From the NCBI GenBank assembly GCA_965248035.1, contig OZ252054.1, positions 868,001 through 932,000 on the forward strand: a DNA stretch of 64,000 bases. The letters run 5' to 3'. Shown here in pieces: positions 18,472 through 25,082 of this stretch. The stretch's first letter is position 1. Each line of letters opens with the position of its first letter. The position numbers were made by a program, and so were the translations under genes. The stretch comes from BJGV01 sp964194745. Its GTDB lineage: Bacteria > Pseudomonadota > Gammaproteobacteria > Burkholderiales > Nitrosomonadaceae. The notes below the pieces were generated by a model that made no database searches, was not told where the DNA came from, and was given only the letters and a program-made list of their open reading frames with translations.

Positions 18472-18585
18472 ATGCTCACCAATGTCAGCTTTGTAACAAA
18501 AGCGGGCATTCAAACTTTTAATGTTTTCTTGTTTTATAAATGTGAAAGCTCTGGAAGAACCTTGGGTTTATTGACTTACAGGTAG
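18472..18585 (+). CDS. Possible 37-aa small protein
   Basis: A short frame from ATG 18472 to TAG 18583-18585 with AAGGTG 8 nt upstream. No recognised family. The rest of the 350 bp between the hypothetical gene at 18121-18342 and transposon A shows nothing else. Low confidence. Confidence 0.25.
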   Translation: MLTNVSFVTKAGIQTFNVFLFYKCESSGRTLGLLTYR

Positions 18586-18689
18586 ATTCAATTCAAATCT
18601 TTTACTGAGAGTTCGAAAGATTTAACCTAAATTAATATTGGTAAGCGCCTTTTTTATTGTAACTGGATTGAAAGGTTCCCCCCCTTTTT

Positions 18690-18713
18690 TTTGGGAACTA
18701 TATACTTTACACC
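18690..18713 (+). repeat. Left terminal inverted repeat of transposon A
   Basis: TTTGGGAACTATATACTT then TACACC. It matches the ends of transposon B (TTTGGGAATTATATACTT) with one difference in the first 18 bases. It is preceded by runs of C7 and T8 and by GGTTCCC, which forms a small palindrome with GGGAACT. Confidence 0.8.
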
Positions 18714-18733
18714 GGAAAATATTGTGGTATAAT
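18706..18733 (+). promoter_or_regulatory. Transposase promoter of transposon A, -35 inside the terminal repeat
   Basis: -35 TTTACA (18706-18711), 16 bp spacer, consensus -10 TATAAT (18728-18733) with an extended TGG just before it. The -35 box overlaps the terminal repeat. Transposon B has the same layout. Confidence 0.7.
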
Positions 18734-18758
18734 TCTCTTATCATGAGAGGAGGATGCC

Positions 18759-19653
18759 ATGCCTTATAAGATCAATACTGCAATCAGTGTCTACCAGTTG
18801 ATGGAAATGTTTCCTGACGAGGAAACCGCACGACAGTACCTTGAGGATCGTCGCTGGAAATATGGTGTGTCTTGCCCGACATGTCAAAGCCTATCGGTCT
18901 ATACAAGATCGGGAAAACGAAAAGGGATGTATGACTGTCGAGGATGCGGCAAGCATTTTAGTGTTCGGACCGGTTCCATTTTTGAAAAATCACACATTCG
19001 ACTTCACAAATGGCTCTATGCCATTTACACCGTCATGACTTCTCGAAAGAGCATTAGCGCTATGCAATTAAGCAAAGAAATTGGAGTCACGTATAAGTCC
19101 GCCTGGTTTGCGTTGCATCGGATTCGAGAGGCTTGCCGTGGCGATCTTACCCGTCTCTCAGGAATCGTAGAAATCGACGAAACGTATGTGGGCGGGAAAG
19201 AACGGAACAAGCACTGGAAGAAAGGGGATAAACCGAAAGCCGGGACAGTTGGCAAACAACCCGTCCTCGGCATGAGGGAGCGTGGTGGCAAGACCGTGGC
19301 CCTGCCAGTGCCTGCGACGGATCGGCTTACGCTGTGGACGGAGATTCAAGAGGCGATAGAAATAGGCAGCACGCTCTATACGGATGACCATGCCGCCTAT
19401 CGAGGCATTGAGCGTAAAGGCTATCAGCACCAAGCCGTAAACCATTGGCATTGAGAGCGTTTGGGCGGTCTTAAAACGTGGACTGAACGGCACATTCCAT
19501 CAAGTATCCGTCAAGCATTTATCGCGTTATATTCATGAATTTTCGTTCAGGCTCAATGAAGGACGTTGTGGCCGGGAGACCATGCACCGCATTGAAAGCG
19601 TCTGTGATGCGGCCATTGGCAAACGCTTAACGTATCAGGGGCTTGTCCAATGA
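18759..19653 (+). pseudogene. IS1595-family transposase, inactivated by internal deletion
   Basis: The N-terminal part (231 codons to the stop at 19454) has a zinc ribbon (CPTC...CRGC), helix-turn-helix (AMQLSKEIGVTYKSAWFALH) and the first two DDE-type acids (EIDETYVGGKE; YTDDHAAY). At NH (19446) the frame breaks. The remaining family sequence GIESVWAVLKRGLNGTFHQ continues in another frame to TGA 19651-19653. Compared with the intact copy in transposon B, 13 codons are missing with one base left, that is a 38-bp deletion including the catalytic N of HTNGIES. The Shine-Dalgarno AGGAGG precedes ATG 18759. The final stop overlaps the methyltransferase ATG by 4 nt. Confidence 0.85.
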
Positions 19654-20516
19654 GCGCCGTAGGGACCGGCCTCTTGGATTCGGCTGTGGATGTGCTTTTT
19701 GCTCACTCCCCACTCGTTCACCGCTTGATCCAGGGAGACGCCACACTCCGTGCTTCGATCACGAGAGAAAGCGTGGATTTAATTGTGACCTCTCCCCCCT
19801 ATAACGTTGGCAAAGCATATTCTGGTGCCCAACAAGATGATTCATTGCCCTACGACGCCTATTTGAACTTTTCTAAACAGTGGCTGACGAATTGTTTTCA
19901 TTGGACGAAATCGACCGGTCGCTTATGCGTCAATGTCTCGCTGGATAAAAACAAGAATGGCAAGCAACCGCTTTCAGCAGACATCACGCGATTAGCAATG
20001 GAGGCCGGGTGGTGCTATCATGCGACTATTCTGTGGAATGAAGGCAATATCTCCCGTCGCACGGCATGGGGGAGTTGGAAGTCAGCCAGCGCCCCTCATG
20101 TCATTGCCCCTGTGGAAACCATTATTGTGCTCTATAAAGATACGTGGAAACGTGAGCGCCCTGGAAACAACGATATTAGCGCCGAGGAATTTAAGGAATG
20201 GTCGTTGGGGTCATGGTCATTCAATGGAGAGAGCAGGAAACGGATTGGTCATGAGACCCCATTTCCAAGAGAACTGCCGAAACGCTGCATCAAGATATTC
20301 TCGTTTATCGGGGACACGGTGTTTGATCCGTTTGTCGGATCGGGCACTACTATGATAGAAGCGATCCGACATGGTCGGCAAGCCGTTGGTCTTGAGAAAG
20401 AGCCCAAATATTGTGAGCTGACCAGAGATCGGATTTTCAAGGAATGCAATCTCTCATTGAGGAAATCCTTACCGATAAGGCAGGGAAAATCTACTGCACC
20501 GTGTTGGAGCAGTTAA
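19650..20516 (+). CDS. DNA methyltransferase, permuted TSPPY (beta) class, transposon A cargo
   Basis: SAM-dependent DNA amino-methyltransferase (N4-cytosine or N6-adenine), 288 aa. Catalytic motif IV TSPPYN comes near residue 48, before the SAM-binding motif I FDPFVGSGTTMIEA near residue 228: the permuted order of beta-class enzymes. The target domain lies between (RTAWGSWKSASAPHVIAP). It starts at ATG 19650 inside the transposase stop (ATGA), so translation was coupled. The last 25 residues (LSLRKSLPIRQGKSTAPCWSS) overlap another frame and may be an altered C-terminus. Probably the modification half of a restriction system; recognition site not predictable by eye. Confidence 0.88.
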   Translation: MSAVGTGLLDSAVDVLFAHSPLVHRLIQGDATLRASITRESVDLIVTSPPYNVGKAYSGAQQDDSLPYDAYLNFSKQWLTNCFHWTKSTGRLCVNVSLDKNKNGKQPLSADITRLAMEAGWCYHATILWNEGNISRRTAWGSWKSASAPHVIAPVETIIVLYKDTWKRERPGNNDISAEEFKEWSLGSWSFNGESRKRIGHETPFPRELPKRCIKIFSFIGDTVFDPFVGSGTTMIEAIRHGRQAVGLEKEPKYCELTRDRIFKECNLSLRKSLPIRQGKSTAPCWSS

Positions 20517-20687
20517 TCTATCAACGGCCCTCTCAAGATTGAGTCCGGGGAGGTGACTGGTCTCACAGCCTGCCTCTTCGCCAATACCGATGCCTATGAC
20601 AACCTGCTTTCCACGCTGAAACAGCGAACATTTGAGTTAGCCAAACAGATTACCCCGTTACATGGCAGTCCGGTAACAACTACATAA
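20443..20687 (+). pseudogene. Remnant of third cargo gene of transposon A (possible restriction nuclease)
   Basis: A frame from ATG 20443 (MQSLIEEILTDKAGKIYC) runs to a stop at about 20541. A second frame then reads LKIESGEVTGLTACLFANTD and ends at TAA 20685-20687, within the right terminal repeat. The two parts look like the start and end of one gene with a large internal deletion and frameshift. Its place (after the methyltransferase, ending at the transposon tip) mirrors the nuclease gene of transposon B. No nuclease motif survives, so the assignment rests on position. Confidence 0.5.
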
Positions 20688-20692
20688 ATCCC
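20670..20692 (-). repeat. Degenerate right terminal repeat of transposon A
   Basis: CCGGTAACAACTACATAAAT followed by CCC. Against the reverse complement of the left end it matches at about 16 of 23 positions, including CCGGT, TA.ATA and the outer TCCC. The Fur fragment begins immediately beyond it. Confidence 0.55.
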
Positions 20693-20894
20693 TTTTACTT
20701 AACCATTCAAGAATACGGTATAGCGTAACCCGGTCAAGCGGATGATCATCACTCACACGTTCCTCTATTTCGTGATGTGTAATGGCCTGTTTTTCTGCAA
20801 GCAAGATGCCTAGAACACGAACCCTAGCAGACGTCACCCGGTCACCGGTGTTCTGGATCATTTCTTCTGCCCGTGAATAAAACCTGGTTAACAT
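20693..20894 (-). pseudogene. Fur/Zur-family regulator, truncated by transposon A
   Basis: The N-terminal winged-helix part of a Fur-superfamily repressor: GDRVTSARVRVLGILLAEKQ, ITHHEIEERV, LDRVTLYRILEWLSK. After SK (base 20693) the reading frame runs into the transposon end and stops at 20658. The metal-binding C-terminal half is missing and is not found on the other side of transposon A. The sequence is closer to Zur-like than to classical Fur, by inspection only. Start at ATG 20894. Confidence 0.75.
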
Positions 20895-20906
20895 AAATAG
20901 TGTTAT

Positions 20907-20919
20907 GCAACAATGTTGC
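20907..20919. promoter_or_regulatory. Possible operator palindrome upstream of the truncated regulator
   Basis: GCAACAATGTTGC, a 5-bp inverted repeat around AAT (7 bp with one wobble if extended), lies 13 bp before the start of the Fur-like fragment. Fur-family genes are often autoregulated through such sites. Tentative. Confidence 0.3.
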
Positions 20920-20963
20920 GTTTATGATAATCGAATGATTCTGTAATCACAACGTTAATTTAT

Positions 20964-20990
20964 TTTGGGAATTATATACTTGACGATCCC
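20964..20990 (+). repeat. Left terminal inverted repeat of transposon B
   Basis: TTTGGGAATTATATACTT then GACGATCCC. It pairs with 23268-23294 at 26 of 27 positions. Confidence 0.92.
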
Positions 20991-21445
20991 TAAATTCTCC
21001 CTTGACTACAAAACTTACTTATCCCTCCGAGGCTTAGGACATGTAAGAGCTTGTTTTTACCCGCTTGTCCCTTAACCCACATTTCAGCCCCTTTCCCATA
21101 TCCACCACCATCTAAAACGATAATGGTCGGAAACTCATTGAGTTGAATTGAAAGCACCTCAAACGGATATTTTTCATCAACACTTCCAACAGAGGACTGC
21201 CACTTGCATTGAATAACCAGACAACTCGGCCAACGCTGCGGATGATATAAAATGAAATCAATTCGTCTTTGCTTTCCGTATATATCGTGACCTATCGTGC
21301 ATTGTTCGGCAAATATGGGTTGTTTCAGATCACGCAGTGCAAAAAACCGTAATGATGAGACCGCCTCATATTCCTCACTGAGTAAATCAAAAATGGCGTT
21401 CTCCAGTGTCTTTCCGCGTGTATTTGCCCTGCTACCTCTAGTCAT
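20990..21445 (-). CDS. PD-(D/E)XK-type restriction endonuclease candidate, transposon B cargo
   Basis: 151 aa from ATG 21445. The core RRIDFILYHP...CLVIQCKWQ has the arrangement D-x(n)-(E/Q)xK of the PD-(D/E)XK nuclease fold, with Gln-Cys-Lys at the second site. The next segment, GSVDEKYPFEVLS, resembles nuclease relatives that read KWQ then EK-PFEV. ATG 21445 is chosen because it lies in the string ATGACTAG that would also end the full-length methyltransferase (8-nt overlap), the mark of coupled translation. An in-frame start at 21475 is possible. Partner of the methyltransferase upstream, so probably its restriction enzyme; specificity unknown. It ends at the transposon's terminal repeat. 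Confidence 0.72.
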   Translation of the reverse strand: MTRGSRANTRGKTLENAIFDLLSEEYEAVSSLRFFALRDLKQPIFAEQCTIGHDIYGKQRRIDFILYHPQRWPSCLVIQCKWQSSVGSVDEKYPFEVLSIQLNEFPTIIVLDGGGYGKGAEMWVKGQAGKNKLLHVLSLGGISKFCSQGRI

Positions 21446-21514
21446 AAGAGGTGATGATGACTTCGGCACTGGCACCGCGACCAGAAGCTTTTGAATTAAT
21501 AAGGCGCGTGGCCT

Positions 21515-22309
21515 CTATGCTATGCGTTCTGTAGTGCGCCCCCCCCCCCCCCGATAGAGACGACGAATAAAGGGTGTGTCAGAATTACTTAGCATTACCA
21601 TTGCACCTGATTCTATCCAGTCATTAACAGTATTGTGCAAACATTCCTGATCATCTTCGCTAAACCCCCCCGCCTGATATTCCGTGAAGCAATTATGGTA
21701 AGGCGGATCACAATATATAAAGTCATCAGCACCGGGCTTTACGACCCGTTTAAAACTACCAAGTTTGATAATGGCCTTCTGTAATACGGCACTGGCTGCA
21801 TGCAAACTGCTTTCGTTGCAAATTGCTGGATTTTTGTAACGTCCCTTAGGAACGTTGAATTTCCCTGCCTTATTTACCCGATACAAGCCATTGTAACAAG
21901 TCTTGTTCAAGTAGATAAATCGTGCGGCGATCTCTATTGCTATTTCCGGTTGTTGTGCCCGCATATGTAGATAATAGCTCTCATTCTTATGATGTACTTC
22001 ATGCATCCGCAGGACTTCAATCAATTCGCTGACGTTATTTTTCACTTCCTGATAGGTAATAATCAGTTCCTCGTTAGTATCGGATAATATTGCCCTGTCA
22101 ATACGATTTGCCATAGTAAAAAACATCGCTCCACCACCAACAAACGGCTCCCAGTAAGTACCAGTATGTTCGGGAAAATACTTTATCAGTGAAGGAATCA
22201 AAGACCGCTTTCCACCGGCCCATTTAATGAATGGTGTTGCAGGCGCCTTCTCTGCATAAGGATGTGCAGTATGTAGCAATACCTTTTCAAAATTAAGTAT
22301 ATTGCTCAT
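21515..22309 (-). CDS. D12-class DNA adenine methyltransferase, currently frameshifted at a G14 run
   Basis: Dam-like N6-adenine methyltransferase (264 aa in the present frame). Motif X/I FIKWAGGKRSLI and EPFVGGGAMFF bind SAM; catalytic DPPY is in DFIYCDPPYHNCF. After SNSDTPFIRRLYR the gene enters 14 consecutive G (21552-21539) and reads a false tail to a stop at 21515. In another frame the normal D12 C-terminus follows (THSIEATRLINSKASGRGA) to TAG at 21440-21438. A run of 12 or 15 G would join the two. ATG 22309 overlaps the transposase stop. Either a phase-variable gene in the off state or a homopolymer error. Confidence 0.85.
   Translation of the reverse strand: MSNILNFEKVLLHTAHPYAEKAPATPFIKWAGGKRSLIPSLIKYFPEHTGTYWEPFVGGGAMFFTMANRIDRAILSDTNEELIITYQEVKNNVSELIEVLRMHEVHHKNESYYLHMRAQQPEIAIEIAARFIYLNKTCYNGLYRVNKAGKFNVPKGRYKNPAICNESSLHAASAVLQKAIIKLGSFKRVVKPGADDFIYCDPPYHNCFTEYQAGGFSEDDQECLHNTVNDWIESGAMVMLSNSDTPFIRRLYRGGGGRTTERIA
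21539..21552 (-). repeat. G14 homopolymer in the methyltransferase gene (phase-variation candidate)
   Basis: Fourteen C on the + strand, G in the coding sense. The length sets the frame of the last 37 or so codons (to 21438), which carry the conserved D12 C-terminus. At 14 G the frame is off; 12 or 15 would be on. Such tracts change length by slipped-strand mispairing. Confidence 0.85.
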
Positions 22310-23217
22310 GCGATTAATTCCTTGTAGGAAAGTCTGGTTGTCATACCTTGATGCAGCAAAATGGATACTCGTTCATGGTGAGCCAGCTTCTTTGTATTCA
22401 ATCGAAAAACACATCCATCAAGATATTTCTGCGTATGCTTGCTGCTCCAATGGTGATGAATACCAATGTATGATCTTTTGACCAAAGCCCAGAAAGATTC
22501 AATCCCGTTTGTATGTACAGCACCCCTTACGTATTCCTTTGCGCTATGATTAACCCGGTTTACATCATAGAAGTTGTCAAGTGAGGAATACGCACGATTA
22601 TCGTCAGCATGTACGGTGGAACCAAGAGCAACATTTTTGATAATGTGTGGCAGAATATTGGCTGCATTTGCACTTTTAACATGGAACACCCTGGTTTTGC
22701 CTTCGCGTTCCTTTATTCCGAAAGCTACGGTCTTGGTCTTTGTACTGCGTCCCTGGTTTCCTTTTGTCCTCTTGGACAGATGCTTGTTCTTTTCTTTGCC
22801 GCCAAGGTAAGTTTCATCTACCTCAATACTTCCTCCTAACATTGAACCTCTGTTGTTACCTGCTGCCTTACGAATGCGTTGCAACATGTGCCACGCAGTC
22901 TTTTGTGTTACTCCAATGTCCTTGGATAGTTGCAAACTGGAGATACCTTTGCTGTGGCAAGTGTCAATCCAGGTTGCTGCAAACCACTGCGGCAACATCT
23001 TAATCTGGCTATCTGAAAAAATAGTGCCCGCAATGATTCTAAATACTTTACGGCATACGCTACACTTGTGCCGCAGATCATCGCTGTAATGGTATATCTT
23101 ATCGTAACTTCCGCAATGAGGACAATACTCACCATTTGCCCAGCGTATTTTTGTTAGATGCTTGATGCAAATTTCAGGCGTAGAGAACTTTTGTGTAAAT
23201 TGAAGCAAACTATCCAT
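22306..23217 (-). CDS. IS1595-family transposase of transposon B, intact
   Basis: 303 aa. N-terminal zinc ribbon (CPHC...CSVC), helix-turn-helix (LQLSKDIGVTQKTAWHMLQ), then the DD(N) catalytic domain: EVDETYLGGKEKNKH, HADDNRAY, and HTNGIESFWALVKR with Asn in place of Glu, as in many IS1595 members. ATG 23217 is preceded by TGGAGG; an in-frame start at 23232 is less likely. Its TGA overlaps the methyltransferase ATG (ATGA). No frame damage is visible, so the element may still move. Confidence 0.92.
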   Translation of the reverse strand: MDSLLQFTQKFSTPEICIKHLTKIRWANGEYCPHCGSYDKIYHYSDDLRHKCSVCRKVFRIIAGTIFSDSQIKMLPQWFAATWIDTCHSKGISSLQLSKDIGVTQKTAWHMLQRIRKAAGNNRGSMLGGSIEVDETYLGGKEKNKHLSKRTKGNQGRSTKTKTVAFGIKEREGKTRVFHVKSANAANILPHIIKNVALGSTVHADDNRAYSSLDNFYDVNRVNHSAKEYVRGAVHTNGIESFWALVKRSYIGIHHHWSSKHTQKYLDGCVFRLNTKKLAHHERVSILLHQGMTTRLSYKELIA

Positions 23218-23249
23218 GTATAATACCTCCATTTCCTTATCCTAAGATT

Positions 23250-23278
23250 ATTATACATCTATATTGTGGGATCGTTAA
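23250..23278 (-). promoter_or_regulatory. Operon promoter of transposon B, -35 inside the terminal repeat
   Basis: Minus strand: -35 TTAACG (23278-23273), 17 bp, -10 TATAAT (23255-23250) with an extended TG. The -35 lies in the right inverted repeat. Apparently the only promoter for transposase, methyltransferase and nuclease. Confidence 0.7.
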
Positions 23279-23294
23279 GTATATAATTCCCAAA
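23268..23294 (-). repeat. Right terminal inverted repeat of transposon B
   Basis: Reverse complement reads TTTGGGAATTATATACTT then AACGATCCC, one mismatch to the left end. Confidence 0.92.
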
Positions 23295-23401
23295 GCGTTT
23301 TATTGGTGGTTATAAGTTTTATAAAGGTTAATAAGGAAACACCCCTAAGACCATCCCAGGTTACACTCGCGCGCGTGAGAGTAGTTACCTATAACTGTTA
23401 T

Positions 23402-23677
23402 TTAAAAGTCCAATTCGAAAATCGGTAGTCCTGGACTAGTCTGCTCTTCCTCGTATAACTGTTGCTCTAGCTGCTGTGGGTTTTGCTGATTCTGATGTTG
23501 CTGGTCCAAGAAGTTTTGTTGCATTCTTCTTTGTTGCATGTTCTGGCGATATGGGTCTACCTGGTTATACTGTTGCCATTGTTGTTGTTGCAATTGTCTT
23601 TGCTGCCATTCGCCACCGTAGCTTTGTGCGAATACACTGGATGAAACTAACAACAAAGCAACCAATATGGTTTTCAT
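23402..23677 (-). CDS. Small secreted glutamine-rich protein
   Basis: 91 aa with a signal peptide (MKTILVALLLVSSSVFA), then a mature part dominated by Gln, with Arg, Tyr and Asn (QRQLQQQQWQQYN, QQHQNQQNPQQLEQQ), and an acidic, hydrophobic tail (PGLPIFELDF). No recognised family. GGCGGA 6 nt before ATG 23677 supports translation. It precedes a group of secreted-protein genes on the same strand. Function unknown. Confidence 0.6.
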   Translation of the reverse strand: MKTILVALLLVSSSVFAQSYGGEWQQRQLQQQQWQQYNQVDPYRQNMQQRRMQQNFLDQQHQNQQNPQQLEQQLYEEEQTSPGLPIFELDF

Positions 23678-23828
23678 AGTTTCCGCCTACTAAGGAATAT
23701 GCGCCTTACACCCTTTTCTGTCTTCTGCAAATTATTTTTTCCCAAATTACGGTGATATTTATCTGTATTCTATCCCGCTGAAACACAGTCAGCACACACT
23801 TTTCCACTTCGTATTTTTCATCCGCCTA

Positions 23829-24224
23829 TTACTCCCCACAGGCTAGCTTCCAATAAGCCATGCCAATACTTTCGGGTGTGACTGGTAGCCATTTGACAGA
23901 CTCTTTATAGATGGCCTTTCCAATCACTTCACCTTTGGCCATATTTTCAGAAAGTAGAATTTCATAAATGGGTTGTTGCTGCTCTTCTTTACAGTCGTAT
24001 CTCCATTGTCCTTTAACTGACATATACGGTTTTCTAGCATTTGTCCGTGCCGTCTTGTAATCATACAGAACCCACATTTCTACTTTGTTGACGGACTTGC
24101 GAATGGTAGTAGGGTCAGCGTAGGTGGTAAGTCCAACACGGCGGCTAGTGTCAACCTCAACCCACTCCGCCATCGCACTACTGCTTACAATAGACAGCAT
24201 TAAAGTTAACAGTAGTTTTTTCAT
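23829..24224 (-). CDS. Secreted Adhesin_E-like protein (paralogue 1)
   Basis: 131 aa. Signal peptide MKKLLLTLMLSIVSSSAMA, then the family pattern: WVEVDTS, YADPTTIRKS, VEMWVLYDYKTA, a central YDCKEE, and a C-terminal WKLACGE. The two cysteines (DCK and ACG) probably form a disulfide. The pattern resembles the surface-adhesin E (Adhesin_E) family; that naming does not establish adhesion. I chose ATG 24224 at the signal peptide; an in-frame GTG lies 18 nt earlier. Its first 56 or so bases are identical to those of the next gene upstream. Confidence 0.75.
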   Translation of the reverse strand: MKKLLLTLMLSIVSSSAMAEWVEVDTSRRVGLTTYADPTTIRKSVNKVEMWVLYDYKTARTNARKPYMSVKGQWRYDCKEEQQQPIYEILLSENMAKGEVIGKAIYKESVKWLPVTPESIGMAYWKLACGE

Positions 24225-24269
24225 GGTGTATTTTTCATTCACCCATCACTTCCCACAGGCGAATTCCCA
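24152..24269 (-). repeat. 118-bp perfect direct repeat, copy 1
   Basis: Covers the 5' end of paralogue 1, the spacer and the 3' end of the fused paralogue gene. Identical to 24965-25082. Indicates a recent tandem duplication or gene conversion. Confidence 0.9.
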
Positions 24270-25037
24270 CATTTTTTTATAAGTAATGTCTTCAGGTAAG
24301 ATTAGCTTCCACTCTGAGATGGGCGTAATCTGACTTTCGATTAGCTCACCTTTGCCCATATTCTCTGAGAAGCCAATAAAGTCAAGGAACCGGATTCGCT
24401 CATCCTTGCAGTCGTATTCCGCTTGTGACACTAATGAATGTATAAATTTATTGCCAGGACCTGTGCCTTCCCCAGCCGTTTTGGAGTCCATCAGCTCCCA
24501 CATCGTGGCCATATTGCCGGACTTTCGAATGGTTGCGGGGTCGGCGTAGAGAGCAACTCCTTTCTCTACACTCCGGCTGACTTCAACCCATTCCGCCACC
24601 GCATTACTGCTCACACTGGGGAAGGTTCGTGGTAGTTTGGGGTAGAAACCGCCGCAAGCAAATTCCAATAAAGCTTCGGCTAAGCCGCCCGCCAGGGGTT
24701 GTTGCCAGCTGCTCTCCGGTTCACTGAGAATCTCGACTGTTTCATCCTTGCCCATATGTCCAGAGTAAAAAGCTATAAAAAGTATCCGTTGTTTCTTTTC
24801 CTTGCAATCATATTCCTCTTTTTGCCTTGCTGATAAGATGCCGAATTCTTCCTCATCTGTCTTGTAGTCAACCAGAGCCCACATTTTCACCCTGTTGCCT
24901 GTTTTCCGAATAGTGTCAGGGTCAGCGTAGGCGGTGATGGCCTCTGTTTCTTCTCCACTCTCGCCAACCTCAACCCACTCCGCCATCGCACTACTGCTTA
25001 CAATAGACAGCATTAAAGTTAACAGTAGTTTTTTCAT
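24246..25037 (-). CDS. Secreted double-domain Adhesin_E-like protein (fusion of two paralogues)
   Basis: 263 aa. The signal peptide is identical to paralogue 1. Domain 1 runs WVEVGESG to LLEFACG; domain 2 runs WVEVSRSVEKG to MWEFACGK. The junction reads FPSVSSNAVAEWVEV, which matches the end of the family signal peptide (LSIVSSSAMAEWVEV). The second domain therefore still carries the worn end of its old leader, evidence that two adjacent genes fused by deletion of the stop and first signal codons. Four cysteines, two per domain. Confidence 0.75.
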   Translation of the reverse strand: MKKLLLTLMLSIVSSSAMAEWVEVGESGEETEAITAYADPDTIRKTGNRVKMWALVDYKTDEEEFGILSARQKEEYDCKEKKQRILFIAFYSGHMGKDETVEILSEPESSWQQPLAGGLAEALLEFACGGFYPKLPRTFPSVSSNAVAEWVEVSRSVEKGVALYADPATIRKSGNMATMWELMDSKTAGEGTGPGNKFIHSLVSQAEYDCKDERIRFLDFIGFSENMGKGELIESQITPISEWKLILPEDITYKKMWEFACGK

Positions 25038-25082
25038 GGTGTATTTTTCATTCACCCATCACTTCCCACAGGCGAATTCCCA
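24965..25082 (-). repeat. 118-bp perfect direct repeat, copy 2
   Basis: Covers the 5' end of the double-domain gene, the spacer and the 3' end of paralogue 3. Identical to 24152-24269, offset 813 bp. Confidence 0.9.

Larger units (their letters stand above)
18690..20692 (+). mobile_element. Transposon A: IS1595-like element with methyltransferase cargo, decayed
   Basis: Left terminal repeat TTTGGGAACTATATACTT starts at 18690. A degenerate right repeat (CCGGTAACAACTACATAAATCCC, quoted in parts under its own entry) ends at 20692. Inside, in order on one strand: IS1595-type transposase (broken), a TSPPY-class DNA methyltransferase starting within the transposase stop, and remnants of a third gene that ends inside the right repeat. 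The right end abuts a Fur-family gene fragment, suggesting insertion into that gene. Flanks TTTTTTTT and TTTTACTT match at 6 of 8 positions, at best a worn 8-bp target duplication. Confidence 0.75.
20964..23294 (-). mobile_element. Transposon B: IS1595-like element carrying a restriction-modification operon
   Basis: A 2,331-bp element bounded by 27-bp inverted repeats that differ at one position. All three genes read right to left: intact IS1595-type transposase, D12-class DNA adenine methyltransferase (ATGA overlap with the transposase), and a PD-(D/E)XK-type nuclease whose stop lies on the inner edge of the left repeat. The whole element is one tight operon under a promoter whose -35 lies in the right repeat. 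No exact 8-bp target duplication is visible (TAATTTAT against GCGTTTTA). A methyltransferase-nuclease pair behind a transposase indicates a mobile type II restriction system. Confidence 0.85.

Noticed and set aside
20956..23302. 8-bp target duplication around transposon B
   Set aside because: Flanks TAATTTAT and GCGTTTTA do not match under any plausible boundary; a duplication is not supported.
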